Below, piece by piece: positions 45,483-54,630 of a DNA stretch of 64,000 nucleotides (positions are counted from its first letter, which is position 1; every line of letters begins with the position of its first letter). Made by a program: the position numbers and the translations under genes. Below the pieces are notes generated by a model, which saw nothing but the letters and a program-made list of their open reading frames with translations, did no database searches and had not been told where the DNA came from. The DNA is from Burkholderia anthina (GTDB lineage: Bacteria > Pseudomonadota > Gammaproteobacteria > Burkholderiales > Burkholderiaceae). The stretch spans positions 1,364,001 to 1,428,000 of the forward strand of contig NZ_LNJP01000003.1 in the NCBI RefSeq assembly GCF_001547525.1. The letters run 5' to 3'.

Positions 45483-46688
45483 ATGAACACTTACGTTGCC
45501 GAAAAATCCACGGTCGCGACCACGCTCGCGCTGTGTTTCGCGATCGCCCTTCTCGAAGGGCTCGACCTGCAGTCGGTCGGCGTCGCCGCGCCGCGGATGG
45601 CGCGCGAATTCGGGTTGAGCGTGTCGCAGATGGGCATCGCGTTCAGCGCGGGCACCTTCGGGCTGCTGCCGGGCGCGATGCTCGGCGGGCGGCTCGCCGA
45701 CCGGATCGGCCGCAAGCGCGTGCTGATCGCATCGGTCGTGCTGTTCGGGCTGCTGTCGATCGCGACCGCCCAGGTCTCGACGTTCGCGATGCTCGTCGTC
45801 GTGCGCGTGCTGACCGGCATCGGCCTCGGCGGCGCGATGCCGAACCTGATCGCGCTGTCGTCCGAAGCGGTCGAGCCGCGCTCGCGCAGCAGCGCGGTCG
45901 CGACGATGTACTGCGGGATTCCGTTCGGCGGCGTGATCGCATCGCTGATCGGCGTGCTGCTCGCCGGCGACACCGAATGGCGGCACATCTTCTACGTCGG
46001 CGGGGTGGGGCCGCTGCTGCTCGTGCCGCTGCTCGTGTGGTGCCTGCCGGAATCGCGCGCGTATCTCGACGTCGCCGGCACGCAGGCCGCGCGCATCAGC
46101 GTCGCACGCACGCTGTTCGGCGACGGCCGCACGACGTCGACGGTCGCGCTGTGGGTCAGCTACTTCTGCACGCTGATCGTCCTGTACTTCCTGCTGAACT
46201 GGCTGCCGTCGCTGATGGCGTCGCGCGGGCTCGATCGCGCGCACGTCGGCCTCGTGCAGATCGCGTTCAACGTCGGCGCGGGGCTCGGCGCGCTCGGCAT
46301 CGGCGCGGCGCTCGACCGGATGCGCGCGTCGCGCGTGGTCGGCGGCATGTACGTCGGGATCGTGCTGTCGCTCGCCGCGCTCGCGGCCGCGCCCGGCTTC
46401 GCGTCGCTCGCGGCGGCCGCGTTCGCCGCCGGGATGTTCGTCGTCGGCGGGCAGTCGGTGCTGTACGCGCTTGCCGCGATGTACTACCCGACCGCGATGC
46501 GCGGCACCGGCGTCGGGTCCGCGGTCGCCGTCGGCCGGCTCGGCTCCGTCGTCGGGCCGCTCGCGGCCGCGACGCTGCTGGCCGCGGGCCGCAGCGCGCC
46601 CGTCGTGATCGGCGCGAGCATCCCCGTCACGCTGGTCGCCGCCGTCGCCGCGCTGGTGCTGATCCGGCGGCCGCAGGCGCACGACTGA
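45483..46688 (+). CDS. MFS transporter, aromatic acid:H+ symporter (AAHS) type
   Basis: 401-residue inner-membrane transporter with twelve helices. The family signs are ALLEGLDLQSVGVAAPRM in helix 1 and the loop GGRLADRIGRKRVLIAS between helices 2 and 3; the PESRAYL block follows helix 6. MhpT/PcaK-like members import phenylpropionates and benzoates. Behind an operator identical in half-sites to that of ech, it is best explained as the ferulate (hydroxycinnamate) importer. Confidence 0.9.
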   Translation: MNTYVAEKSTVATTLALCFAIALLEGLDLQSVGVAAPRMAREFGLSVSQMGIAFSAGTFGLLPGAMLGGRLADRIGRKRVLIASVVLFGLLSIATAQVSTFAMLVVVRVLTGIGLGGAMPNLIALSSEAVEPRSRSSAVATMYCGIPFGGVIASLIGVLLAGDTEWRHIFYVGGVGPLLLVPLLVWCLPESRAYLDVAGTQAARISVARTLFGDGRTTSTVALWVSYFCTLIVLYFLLNWLPSLMASRGLDRAHVGLVQIAFNVGAGLGALGIGAALDRMRASRVVGGMYVGIVLSLAALAAAPGFASLAAAAFAAGMFVVGGQSVLYALAAMYYPTAMRGTGVGSAVAVGRLGSVVGPLAAATLLAAGRSAPVVIGASIPVTLVAAVAALVLIRRPQAHD

Positions 46689-46756
46689 GTTCCGTTGCAT
46701 TCAACCCACCAGCGCCGACAGAGCGCGATATCGACACAGGTCTGGAGACATTCATC

Positions 46757-47896
46757 ATGAAGCACACCAAAGCCTTGCTGGCAGCCGGCGCATGCGCGCT
46801 GGCCGCGACCGGCGCGCACGCCCAGTCGAGCGTGACGCTGTACGGGATCATCGACACGGGCGTCGAGTTCGTATCGCACGCGAACGCGGCCGGCGATCAC
46901 GTGGTGCGGATGCCGGGCGTGACGGGCGAACTGCCGTCGCGCTGGGGGCTGCGCGGCACCGAGGATCTCGGCGGCGGCTACCAGGCGGTGTTCACGCTCG
47001 AAAGCGGCTTCAACGTGCGCGGCGGCGATCTCGGGCAGGGCGGCCGGCTGTTCGGGCGGCAGGCGTTCGTCGGGCTGAAGAGCGGCTTCGGCACGCTCGC
47101 GTTCGGCCGCCAGTACACGATGACCTATCTCGCGCTGCAGGGTGCGGACATCATCGGCCCCGACATCTACGGGCTCGGCTCGTTCGACGCATACGTGCCG
47201 AACGGCCGCGCCGACAACGCGGTGACCTACGTCGGCACGTATCGCGGCGTGACGCTCGGCGCCGCGTATTCGTTCGGCCGCGACGGCGCGGGCACCGGCA
47301 ATTCGCCGGGGCAGGGCACGTGCGCGGGGCAGGTGCCCGGCGACGCGGTGCAGTGCCGCAACTGGTCGGTGATGCTCAAGTACGACAGCGCGTATTTCGG
47401 CGCGGCGGCCTCGTACGAGGAACAGCGTGGCGGCACCGGCGCGGCCGCCAACTTCTTCGACGGCGTGGCGCCCGTCCCGTTCACGAGCAGCGGCGGCAAG
47501 GATGCGCGCACGCACGTGAGCGCGTATGCGCAAGCGGCCGGCGCGAAGATCGGCGCGGGCTGGATCGGGCGGCGCGTGTCGACCGGTTCGCCGGCCGCGC
47601 CCGGCGCGCATTCGGACCTGTTCTTCGTGGGCGCGTCGTATGCGGTGAAGCCCGATTTCATCGTCGACGGCGAAGGCTACCGGATCGTCAACACCGCGCA
47701 CGACACGCGCGCGACGATGGCCACGCTGCGCGCGACTTATCTGTTCACCAAGCGCACGGCCGTCTACGCGCAGTCGTCGTATCTGTGGAACAGCGCGCAT
47801 GCGCGCTACTCGGTCAGCGGCGGCGGGCCCGGCACGACGCCCGGCGCGGGGATGGGGCAGCTCGGCGCGATGGTCGGCGTGCGGCACATGTTCTGA
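46757..47896 (+). CDS. Gram-negative trimeric porin
   Basis: 379-residue outer-membrane barrel of the beta-proteobacterial porin family. The signal peptide ends HAQ (residues 1-22), then SSVTLYGIIDTGVEF, the standard first strand, WGLRGTEDLGGGYQAVFTLESGF and the C-terminal Phe in GVRHMF for barrel assembly. Lies 68 bases after the MFS gene and before the esterase, so it probably forms the outer-membrane entry for hydroxycinnamates (inference). Confidence 0.92.
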   Translation: MKHTKALLAAGACALAATGAHAQSSVTLYGIIDTGVEFVSHANAAGDHVVRMPGVTGELPSRWGLRGTEDLGGGYQAVFTLESGFNVRGGDLGQGGRLFGRQAFVGLKSGFGTLAFGRQYTMTYLALQGADIIGPDIYGLGSFDAYVPNGRADNAVTYVGTYRGVTLGAAYSFGRDGAGTGNSPGQGTCAGQVPGDAVQCRNWSVMLKYDSAYFGAAASYEEQRGGTGAAANFFDGVAPVPFTSSGGKDARTHVSAYAQAAGAKIGAGWIGRRVSTGSPAAPGAHSDLFFVGASYAVKPDFIVDGEGYRIVNTAHDTRATMATLRATYLFTKRTAVYAQSSYLWNSAHARYSVSGGGPGTTPGAGMGQLGAMVGVRHMF

Positions 47897-47929
47897 TTCA
47901 CCGGCGTGACGAACCGAACGGGAGTTATC

Positions 47930-49651
47930 TTGAACACGAAATCTGCATTCCTCTGTATTGCGCCGCTGTCCGCCGCCGCGATGCTCGCCGGGTGCGGCGG
48001 CGACGATTCGATCGGCGCCGCGCCCACGCACCTGAGCGCCGCGACGCCGGCCGCGATGACGCAAACGTGCGACGCGCTGGCCGCGAAGCTCGCGTATGCA
48101 AACACGTCGTTTACGTCGGTGACGACCGCGGCGGCCGGCGCGCTGACGGTGGCCGGCAAGCCGGTCGCCGAGCACTGCGTGATCGCCGGCAAGATGAATC
48201 AGCGCGTGAGCGCGGTGGACGGCAACACCTATGCGATCGGCTTCGAGATGCGTTTGCCGAAAGCATGGAACGGCCGCATCTTCTACCAGGCGAACGGCGG
48301 GCTCGACGGCAACGTCGTGACCGCGACCGGCGCAATCGGCGGCGGGCCGCTGACCAATGCGCTGAACCAGGGTTTCGCGGTGATCAGCTCGGACTCCGGG
48401 CACAGCGCCGCCCAGAATCCGCTGTTTGGCCTCGATCCGCAGGCGCGGATCGACTACGGCTACGGCGCCGTCGATGCGCTCACGCCGATGGCGAAGCAGG
48501 TGATCCGGCTCGCGTACGGCAAGGCGCCCGATCGCAGCTATTTCGGCGGCTGCTCGAACGGCGGCCGCCACGCGATGGTCACGGCGGTGCGCAACCCGGC
48601 CGACTACGACGGCATCATCGCGGGCGACCCGGGCTTCCATCTGCCGAAGGCGGCGATCGGCGAAATGTACGGCGCGCAGCAGTTCGCGAAGATCGCATCG
48701 GCGACGGGCTCGAACGGGTTGCCGGATATCCGCAGCGGTTTCAACGATGCGGAGCGCCAGTTCGTCGGCGCGAAGATCCTCGACAAATGCGACGCGCTCG
48801 ACGGCGCGGCCGACGGGATGGTGCAGGACGTCGCCGCGTGCCAGGCGCACTTCAGCATCGATGCCGATATCCCGACCTGCGCGAACGGCACGCGCACGGG
48901 CGCCTGCCTGACGCCCGCGCAGAAAACCGCGCTGGCGAACGTGTTCGCCGGCGCGCGCAACAGCGCGGGCACGGCGCTGTACGCGAGCTTTCCGTACGAT
49001 CCGGGCGTGGCCGGCAGCGGCTGGGCCGCGTGGAAGCAGTCGAATTCGATCGTGCTCGATCCGGCCGCGATGGCGTTCACGTTCATGACGCCGCCGAAAA
49101 CCGCCGCGACGCTCGCGAACCTCGCCGGCTTCGCGCTCGGTTTCGACATGGACAACGACGCGCCGGCGATCTTCGCGACGAACGGCACGTACACGCAATC
49201 GTCATGGTCGTTCATGACGCCGCCCGACGAGACGAACCTGTCCGCGCTGAAGGCGCGCGGCGCGAAGTTGCTCGTCTATCACGGCACGGGCGACCCGGTG
49301 TTCTCGTTCAACGACACGCGCGACTGGTACACGCAGGTCGCGCAGGCGAACGGCGGCGATGCGTCGAGCTTTGCACGCTTCTATCCGGTGCCGGGGATGA
49401 ACCACTGCTCGGGCGGGCCGGCGGCCGACCAGTTCGACATGCTGACCCCGCTCGTCGCATGGGTCGAGCAAGGGCAGGCGCCGGCGGCGATCGTGGCAGC
49501 CGCGCGCGACGCGACGAACGCGGTGCCGAACGCGGAAGTGCCCGCATCGTGGGGCGCGGGGCGCACGCGGCCGCTGTGTCCGTATCCGCAGGTCGCGCGC
49601 TACAACGGCGCGGGCGACGTGAATTCGGCGGCGAGCTTCAGTTGTCGTTGA
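47930..49651 (+). CDS. Tannase/feruloyl esterase family lipoprotein
   Basis: 573-residue alpha/beta-hydrolase expected to release ferulate or gallate from esters. A TTG start with GGGAG at good spacing gives a signal peptide with lipobox LAGC (Cys22); a GTG eight codons upstream has no such support. The nucleophile is Ser209 in GGCSNGGRH; the family disulfide partner is Cys208 with the Cys after His in MNHCSGGP, and the acid is Asp in GDPVFSFND. Anchored by lipid, it should act at the periplasmic side or cell surface. Its position at the end of a ferulate operon favours a feruloyl esterase over tannase. Confidence 0.9.
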   Translation: MNTKSAFLCIAPLSAAAMLAGCGGDDSIGAAPTHLSAATPAAMTQTCDALAAKLAYANTSFTSVTTAAAGALTVAGKPVAEHCVIAGKMNQRVSAVDGNTYAIGFEMRLPKAWNGRIFYQANGGLDGNVVTATGAIGGGPLTNALNQGFAVISSDSGHSAAQNPLFGLDPQARIDYGYGAVDALTPMAKQVIRLAYGKAPDRSYFGGCSNGGRHAMVTAVRNPADYDGIIAGDPGFHLPKAAIGEMYGAQQFAKIASATGSNGLPDIRSGFNDAERQFVGAKILDKCDALDGAADGMVQDVAACQAHFSIDADIPTCANGTRTGACLTPAQKTALANVFAGARNSAGTALYASFPYDPGVAGSGWAAWKQSNSIVLDPAAMAFTFMTPPKTAATLANLAGFALGFDMDNDAPAIFATNGTYTQSSWSFMTPPDETNLSALKARGAKLLVYHGTGDPVFSFNDTRDWYTQVAQANGGDASSFARFYPVPGMNHCSGGPAADQFDMLTPLVAWVEQGQAPAAIVAAARDATNAVPNAEVPASWGAGRTRPLCPYPQVARYNGAGDVNSAASFSCR

Positions 49652-49666
49652 CGTAGCCGTCGACGG

Positions 49667-49704
49667 GAAGCGGCCGGCGCATGCAGTCGCGCGCCGGCCG
49701 CTTC
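49667..49704. terminator. Strong hairpin between the esterase gene and convergent lrp-type gene
   Basis: Perfect 14-bp stem GAAGCGGCCGGCGC / GCGCCGGCCGCTTC with a 10-base loop, 16 bases after the esterase stop and 11 bases from the end of the convergent gene. No T-tract; likely a bidirectional 3' end structure. Confidence 0.7.
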
Positions 49705-49714
49705 ATCGTTGCGT

Positions 49715-50191
49715 TCACTCGCCGGCATCGACCGGCACGTCGAGCCCGACCTTCACGCGGCTCATGCTCACGAGCGTCTTGAACCGCTTCACGTTGTTGT
49801 TCGCGAAGAACAGCTCGCGCGTGAGCGCGTTGTACTGATCCATGTTGCGCACCGCGAGGATCAGCACGAAATCCCATTCCCCCGTCACGTAGTAGCACTG
49901 CTGGATCTGCGGGCAGCGCTCGAACGCGCGCTTCATCGCGTCGAGCTGGTCGATCTGCTCGCTTTCGACCTCCACGTTCACGACGATCGTCAGCGGATGA
50001 TCGACCTTGTCCGGCGCGACGACGGCCGTATAGCGCTCGATCACGCCGGCTTCCGCGAGGCGCCGCAGCCGCCGGTTCACGGCGGCGGTCGACAGGTTGA
50101 CGCGCGCGCCGAGCTCGGCCTGCGGCGTCTGCGCGTCGCGCTGGACTTCCATCAGCAGCTTGCGATCGAACGCATCGAGAGGGGTCGTCAT
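49715..50191 (-). CDS. Lrp/AsnC-family regulator
   Basis: 158-residue regulator. N-terminal HTH (LDAFDRKLLMEVQRD ... LSTAAVNRRLRRLAEAGVI) at residues 5-50 and a RAM ligand domain at about 65-150 with the usual GEWDFVLIL block. The start MTTPLD is chosen; the open frame continues upstream through the divergent promoter. It is divergent from the diaminopropionate ammonia-lyase gene with about 180 bases between starts, and Lrp-type genes commonly control such amino-acid catabolic neighbours. Confidence 0.92.
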   Translation of the reverse strand: MTTPLDAFDRKLLMEVQRDAQTPQAELGARVNLSTAAVNRRLRRLAEAGVIERYTAVVAPDKVDHPLTIVVNVEVESEQIDQLDAMKRAFERCPQIQQCYYVTGEWDFVLILAVRNMDQYNALTRELFFANNNVKRFKTLVSMSRVKVGLDVPVDAGE

Positions 50192-50228
50192 GATGGCGCG
50201 TGAAGCCTCGAAAGAATGAGAAATTTTT

Positions 50229-50285
50229 GCGTCGACGCCGTCGATTTGGCGATTTTGTTGACCGGCATGCGCAATATTATTTTCC
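50229..50285 (+). promoter_or_regulatory. A+T-rich divergent control region between lrp-type gene and dpaL
   Basis: Contains GCGTCGACGC (10-bp palindrome, 50229-50238) and a weak promoter-like pair TTGTTG / TATTTT separated by 17 bases ending near 50284, in the only A+T-rich segment of the spacer. Plausible site of Lrp-type control of dpaL. Confidence 0.35.
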
Positions 50286-50370
50286 CAACCGACCGCAAGC
50301 GCAACTCGCGCCTGCCCGATCCGACCCACCCGACCGCCCGCCCGGCGGTCCCGATCCGGAGCCTTCCGTC

Positions 50371-51603
50371 ATGCTCATCGCCAACCCGCGCGCGTCGCGC
50401 ACCGCCTACCCGAACGCGCTGCGCCGCGTGATGAACATCGCGTCGGCCGACGAAAGCGGTGCGTGGCTCGCGCACTGGCCGCTCGTCGGCAATGCGCGCA
50501 CGCCGTTGCGTGCGCTGCCCGATCTCGCCGCGCGGCTCGGCGTCGCGAGCGTCAGCGTGAAGGACGAGTCGTGCCGTTCGCCGCTCGGCAGCTTCAAGGC
50601 GCTCGGTGCGCCGATCGCGCTGGTGCGGCTCGTGAAGCGGCTGCGGCGCACGCAGGCGCTCGATCCGCAGGGGCTCGTCACGGGCCGCTACGCGTCCGAG
50701 CTGGCCGACCTGACGGTGATCAGCGCGACCGACGGCAATCACGGCCGCGCGCTGGCCGCCGCCGCGCGCGCGATCGGCTGCGGCTGCGTGATCGTGCTGC
50801 ACGCGAACGTCGACGCCGAGCGCGAACGCGCGATCTCGGCCTACGGCGCGCGGATCGTGCGCATCGCCGGGAACTACGACGAATCGGTCGTTTGCGCGGC
50901 GCAGCTCGCGCAGGCGAACGGCTGGTACGTCGTGTCGGATACGTCGTACGACGGCTACGAAGCGATTCCGCGCGACGTGATGCAGGGCTACGGCGTGATC
51001 GCCGCCGAAGCCGCCGCGCAGGCGGCGGAGGACGACGGGCGGCCGTTCACGCACGTGTTCCTGCAGGGCGGCGTGGGCGGCCTCGCCGCGGGCGTCGCGA
51101 GCTACCTGTGGGAGCGCGACGGCGTGCAGCGGCCGCGCTTCGTCGTCGTCGAGCCGCGCCAGGCCGATTGCCTGTACCAGAGCGCGCTGGCCGGGCGCGC
51201 GACGAAGGCGACCGGCAGCGTCGATTCGGTGATGGCAGGGCTCGCGTGCGGCGAGGCATCGCCGCTCGCGTGGGATTTCCTCGAGATGTGCATCGACCAC
51301 TTCATGCTGATCGACGACGAAGACGCGGTGCAGGCGATGCGCGGCCTCGCGGCCGGCAGCGAACGCGACGTGCCGCTCGTCGCCGGCGAGTCGGGCGCGG
51401 CCGGCATCGCGGGGCTGGCCGTGCTGATGCGCGACCCGGCGCGCGCGCGGCAGGTCGGGCTCGATGCGAGCGCGCGCGTGCTGGCGATCAACACGGAAGG
51501 GGCGACCGCGCCGTCCGTGTACCGGCATTGCGTCGGCGAGACGGCCGACGCGGTGCTCGCGCGCCAGCGCGACTGGCTGAGCCGCGCGGCGGTGGCGGCC
51601 TGA
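50371..51603 (+). CDS. dpaL: Diaminopropionate ammonia-lyase
   Basis: 410-residue PLP enzyme of the fold II (tryptophan synthase beta) class converting 2,3-diaminopropionate to pyruvate and two ammonia. The PLP lysine is Lys76 in GSFKALGA, one residue from the E. coli position (Lys77). The phosphate-binding turn GGVGGLAAG and the NEGATAP-like end (INTEGATAP) are characteristic of DpaL. The start MLIANP begins the conserved part; an earlier ATG would add 57 unlike residues. Adjacent M20 hydrolase suggests release of the amino acid from an N-acyl precursor (inference). Confidence 0.9.
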   Translation: MLIANPRASRTAYPNALRRVMNIASADESGAWLAHWPLVGNARTPLRALPDLAARLGVASVSVKDESCRSPLGSFKALGAPIALVRLVKRLRRTQALDPQGLVTGRYASELADLTVISATDGNHGRALAAAARAIGCGCVIVLHANVDAERERAISAYGARIVRIAGNYDESVVCAAQLAQANGWYVVSDTSYDGYEAIPRDVMQGYGVIAAEAAAQAAEDDGRPFTHVFLQGGVGGLAAGVASYLWERDGVQRPRFVVVEPRQADCLYQSALAGRATKATGSVDSVMAGLACGEASPLAWDFLEMCIDHFMLIDDEDAVQAMRGLAAGSERDVPLVAGESGAAGIAGLAVLMRDPARARQVGLDASARVLAINTEGATAPSVYRHCVGETADAVLARQRDWLSRAAVAA

Positions 51604-51608
51604 ACGAC

Positions 51609-52817
51609 ATGACGACCGACGAGGCGAACGCAATGGACACGATCGACACAATCGACGAAAGCACGCTGCAGGGCCAATTGAAGACGTGGCGCCGCCATCT
51701 GCACCAGTATCCCGAGACGGGGTTCGAGGAAGTGAACACGTCGGACTACGTCGCGCGGATCCTGACGACGCTCGGGCTCGACGTGCATCGCGGAATCGGC
51801 GGCACGGGGCTCGTCGCGAACCTGACGGCCGGCACGGGCCGGCGCGCGATCGGCATCCGCGCGGACATGGACGCACTGAACATCGCCGAGCACGCGCCGG
51901 GCCGCGAACACGTATCGCGCACGCCGGGCAAGATGCATGCGTGCGGGCACGACGGCCACATGTCGATGGTGCTCGGCGCCGCGCGGCTGCTGGCCGAGCG
52001 CAAGGATTTCGACGGCACGGTGCGCTTCATTTTCCAGCCGGCGGAAGAGCATGGCCGCGGCGCGAAGGCGATGATGGCCGACGGGCTGTTCGAACGCTTT
52101 CCGGTCGACGCGATCTTCGGCGCACACAACATGCCGGGCATGCGCGCGGGCACGTTCTCGACGCGCGCGGGCGGCATCATGGCGAGCGAAGACAATTTCG
52201 TGATCCGGATCGACGGGCGCGGCACGCATGCGGCGCGGCCGCACATGGGCATAGATCCGATCGTGATCGGCTCGCAGATCGTGCTCGCGCTGCAGACGAT
52301 CGTGTCGCGCAATCTCGACCCGGGTCAGCAGGCGGTGGTGTCGTGCACGGAATTCATCACCGATGGGCTGCGTAACGTGCTGCCGTCGACCGTGACGATC
52401 AAGGGCGACACGCGCAGCTATTCGCGCGACGTGCAGGCGCTGCTGGAGACGCGGATGGCCGAGATCGCCGAAGGGATCTGCCGCACGCACGGCGCGACCT
52501 GCACGTTCGAGTACACGCACGAGTTCGCGCCGACGGTGAACTCGCCGGAATGGGTCGACACGGCCGTGCAGGCCGCGGCGCACGTCGCGGGCGCCGACGC
52601 GGTGAACGCCAACGTGCAGCCGATGACGATCTCGGAGGATTTCGGCGCGTTCCTGCAGGCGGTGCCGGGCAACTTCGTGTTCATCGGCAACGGCGAGGCG
52701 GCCGGGCAGGGCGGCGTGCCGCTGCACAACGCGGCGTACGATTTCAACGACGAGATCCTGCCGGTTGGCGCGCGGTATTTCGCGGAGGTGGCGCGGCGCG
52801 CGTTGCGGGCCGCGTAG
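51609..52817 (+). CDS. M20 family amidohydrolase (hippurate hydrolase-like)
   Basis: 402 residues from ATG 51609 or 394 from ATG 51633; the second lies directly before the conserved part. Cytoplasmic dinuclear metallopeptidase of the M20D group, which cleaves N-acyl or indole-conjugated amino acids. Metal-site blocks are GIRADMDALNI, HACGHDGHMSMVLGAA, QPAEEHGRGA with the catalytic Glu, and the late His in MTISEDFGAFL / PLHNAAYDF. It follows dpaL after five bases and is surely cotranscribed, so an N-acyl-diaminopropionate or related amide is a possible substrate. Confidence 0.9.
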   Translation: MTTDEANAMDTIDTIDESTLQGQLKTWRRHLHQYPETGFEEVNTSDYVARILTTLGLDVHRGIGGTGLVANLTAGTGRRAIGIRADMDALNIAEHAPGREHVSRTPGKMHACGHDGHMSMVLGAARLLAERKDFDGTVRFIFQPAEEHGRGAKAMMADGLFERFPVDAIFGAHNMPGMRAGTFSTRAGGIMASEDNFVIRIDGRGTHAARPHMGIDPIVIGSQIVLALQTIVSRNLDPGQQAVVSCTEFITDGLRNVLPSTVTIKGDTRSYSRDVQALLETRMAEIAEGICRTHGATCTFEYTHEFAPTVNSPEWVDTAVQAAAHVAGADAVNANVQPMTISEDFGAFLQAVPGNFVFIGNGEAAGQGGVPLHNAAYDFNDEILPVGARYFAEVARRALRAA

Positions 52818-52946
52818 CGGGGCGGGTGCGGGTCGCCGCGTATCCGGTTCGCTGCGCGCGCGGCGCCACTTCGTCATCGACGCCGCATCGATGCGCGAGC
52901 GCACCGGCTTGCCGGCGCGCCGAGAATCCTCCGTCGTCGTATTCGA

Positions 52947-54308
52947 TCAACCGGCCAGTTCGCCCAGGCACGCATCGAATTGCGCGACGAGCCGGTCGAC
53001 ATCGTCCGCCGTCGTTTGCGGGCACACGAGCATCATGTTGTGGAACGGCGTGATCAGCACGCCGCGATTGAGCAGGTACAGGTGCACGATGTGCTCGAGT
53101 TCGCTGTCGAGCTGCGCGCCGGCCAGCGTGCCGTTGCGCGGCGGCACGGGCGCGAACTGAAACTCGGTGCGCGCGCCGATGCGCGTCACGCACCACGGCA
53201 GCCCGTGTTTCGCGATCGCCTGTTCGAGGCCCGTCGCGAGCCGCGCGGCGAGTGCGAACATGTGCGCGTACGCGGCGTCGGTCGCCACTTCGGCGAGCGT
53301 CGCGCGCATCGCGTGCATCGCGAGCATGTTCGCGGTGAGCGTCGTGCCAATGCCCGAATGGCCGGGCGGCGCGTTCAGCTTCGCCGCTTTCGCGCGCTCC
53401 GCGAATTCCGCGCTGAACCCGTACACCGCGCACGGCACGCCGCCCGCGATCGGCTTGCCGACCACCAGCATGTCCGGTTCGAGACCGTGCGCGACCGCGT
53501 AGCCGCCGGGGCCGCTGCTGATCGTGTGCGTCTCGTCGATCACGAGCAGCGTGCCGTGGCGGCGCGTCAGTTCGCGCGCGGCCTCCCAGAAGCCCGCGTC
53601 GGGCAACACCATGCCGATGTTCGTCATCGCGGGCTCGGCGAGCACGCATGCGACGTCGCCGTCCTTCAGCGCCGCCTCGAGCGCGGCCAGATCGTTGAAT
53701 TCGACGACGCGCGTGTTCGCGAGCAGATCGTACGATTGCCCGAGCAGGCTGTCGCGCTGCACCGGGCGGCCGTCGACGAGATCGACGAACACGTCGTCGA
53801 CCGTGCCGTGATAGCAGCCGTTGAACACGACGATCGTGTTGCGGCCGGTGGCCGCGCGCGCCCAGCGCAGCACGAAGCGGTTCGCGTCGCTCGCGCTCAA
53901 CGCGAATTGCCACACCGGCAGCTTGAAGCGGCGCGCGAGTTCGCGCGACACCCAGGCGGCGTCCTCGCTCGGCAGCATCGTCGTGTAGCCGCGTGTGGCC
54001 TGCTCGACGAGCGCGCGGGCGACGGGTTCGGGCGCATGGCCGAACATCGCGCCCGTATCGCCGAGGCAGAAATCGACGTAGCGATGGCCGTCGACGTCGG
54101 TGAACGTCGCGCCGCGCGCTTCCTTCACGTATAGCGAGAACGGGGTCGACCAGTCCTGCATCCAGTGCAGCGGCACGCCGAACAGCAGATGCTCGGACGC
54201 TTCCGCGGACAGCGCGCGGGAAACCGGCATGGCTTCGATGAACGCGCGGCGCTCGCGATCGAACAGCGCGCGGGCGCGGATGAGGTCGACTCCGTGGCGG
54301 GTAGGCAA
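52947..54308 (-). CDS. Class III aminotransferase (glutamate-1-semialdehyde aminotransferase-like)
   Basis: 453-residue PLP enzyme. The cofactor lysine is Lys285 in LVVGKPIAGG, and Asp258 in LVIDETHT binds the pyridine nitrogen; GNCYHG-type FNGCYHGTVD near residue 164 binds phosphate. The fold resembles HemL but the first 60 residues and substrate loop differ, and a typical housekeeping HemL would not sit here, so a catabolic or biosynthetic aminotransferase acting on an omega- or beta-amino acid is more likely. It is convergent with the dpaL-M20 genes. Substrate unknown. Confidence 0.85.
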   Translation of the reverse strand: MPTRHGVDLIRARALFDRERRAFIEAMPVSRALSAEASEHLLFGVPLHWMQDWSTPFSLYVKEARGATFTDVDGHRYVDFCLGDTGAMFGHAPEPVARALVEQATRGYTTMLPSEDAAWVSRELARRFKLPVWQFALSASDANRFVLRWARAATGRNTIVVFNGCYHGTVDDVFVDLVDGRPVQRDSLLGQSYDLLANTRVVEFNDLAALEAALKDGDVACVLAEPAMTNIGMVLPDAGFWEAARELTRRHGTLLVIDETHTISSGPGGYAVAHGLEPDMLVVGKPIAGGVPCAVYGFSAEFAERAKAAKLNAPPGHSGIGTTLTANMLAMHAMRATLAEVATDAAYAHMFALAARLATGLEQAIAKHGLPWCVTRIGARTEFQFAPVPPRNGTLAGAQLDSELEHIVHLYLLNRGVLITPFHNMMLVCPQTTADDVDRLVAQFDACLGELAG

Positions 54309-54630
54309 AGGCAGCTCCTGGGCTGTGGGGATGGGAAACGATAGCGCGGGCGGTGGGGGGCTGAACAGAGGCGGAATTACCGAGGCGGGTTGGCGGCGCG
54401 CGCGACGCGGCCCGCGCGGCAGCGCGATTTTCGGGCGATTTCCATTTGATTTGGAGATAGCGCTGGTGAACGGAAACGGATACGGGTTGTGAAGGTTTGC
54501 ATGGATTTTTATCCGCCTGCGCCCGACCTATCGTTGTTGCAGGCCGAGTGCGGCATCGACGTCATTCAGGCGTGGGGCCCGGCGACGCGGCCTCGGCGCG
54601 GTCGGGATCGGCACCGGCCGGCCCGTTCGA
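54309..54630. other. Intergenic stretch before the decayed pilin-like gene
   Basis: About 320 bases with no supported gene. A 63-codon frame at 54489-54680 overlaps the pseudogene in another frame and ends in it; it may be the displaced 5' part of that gene but shows no signal peptide or family motif. The aminotransferase promoter should lie at the left end. Confidence 0.4.

Noticed and set aside
52818..52946. Possible extra gene between M20 and aminotransferase genes
   Set aside because: Only 129 bases between convergent stops and no frame with support.
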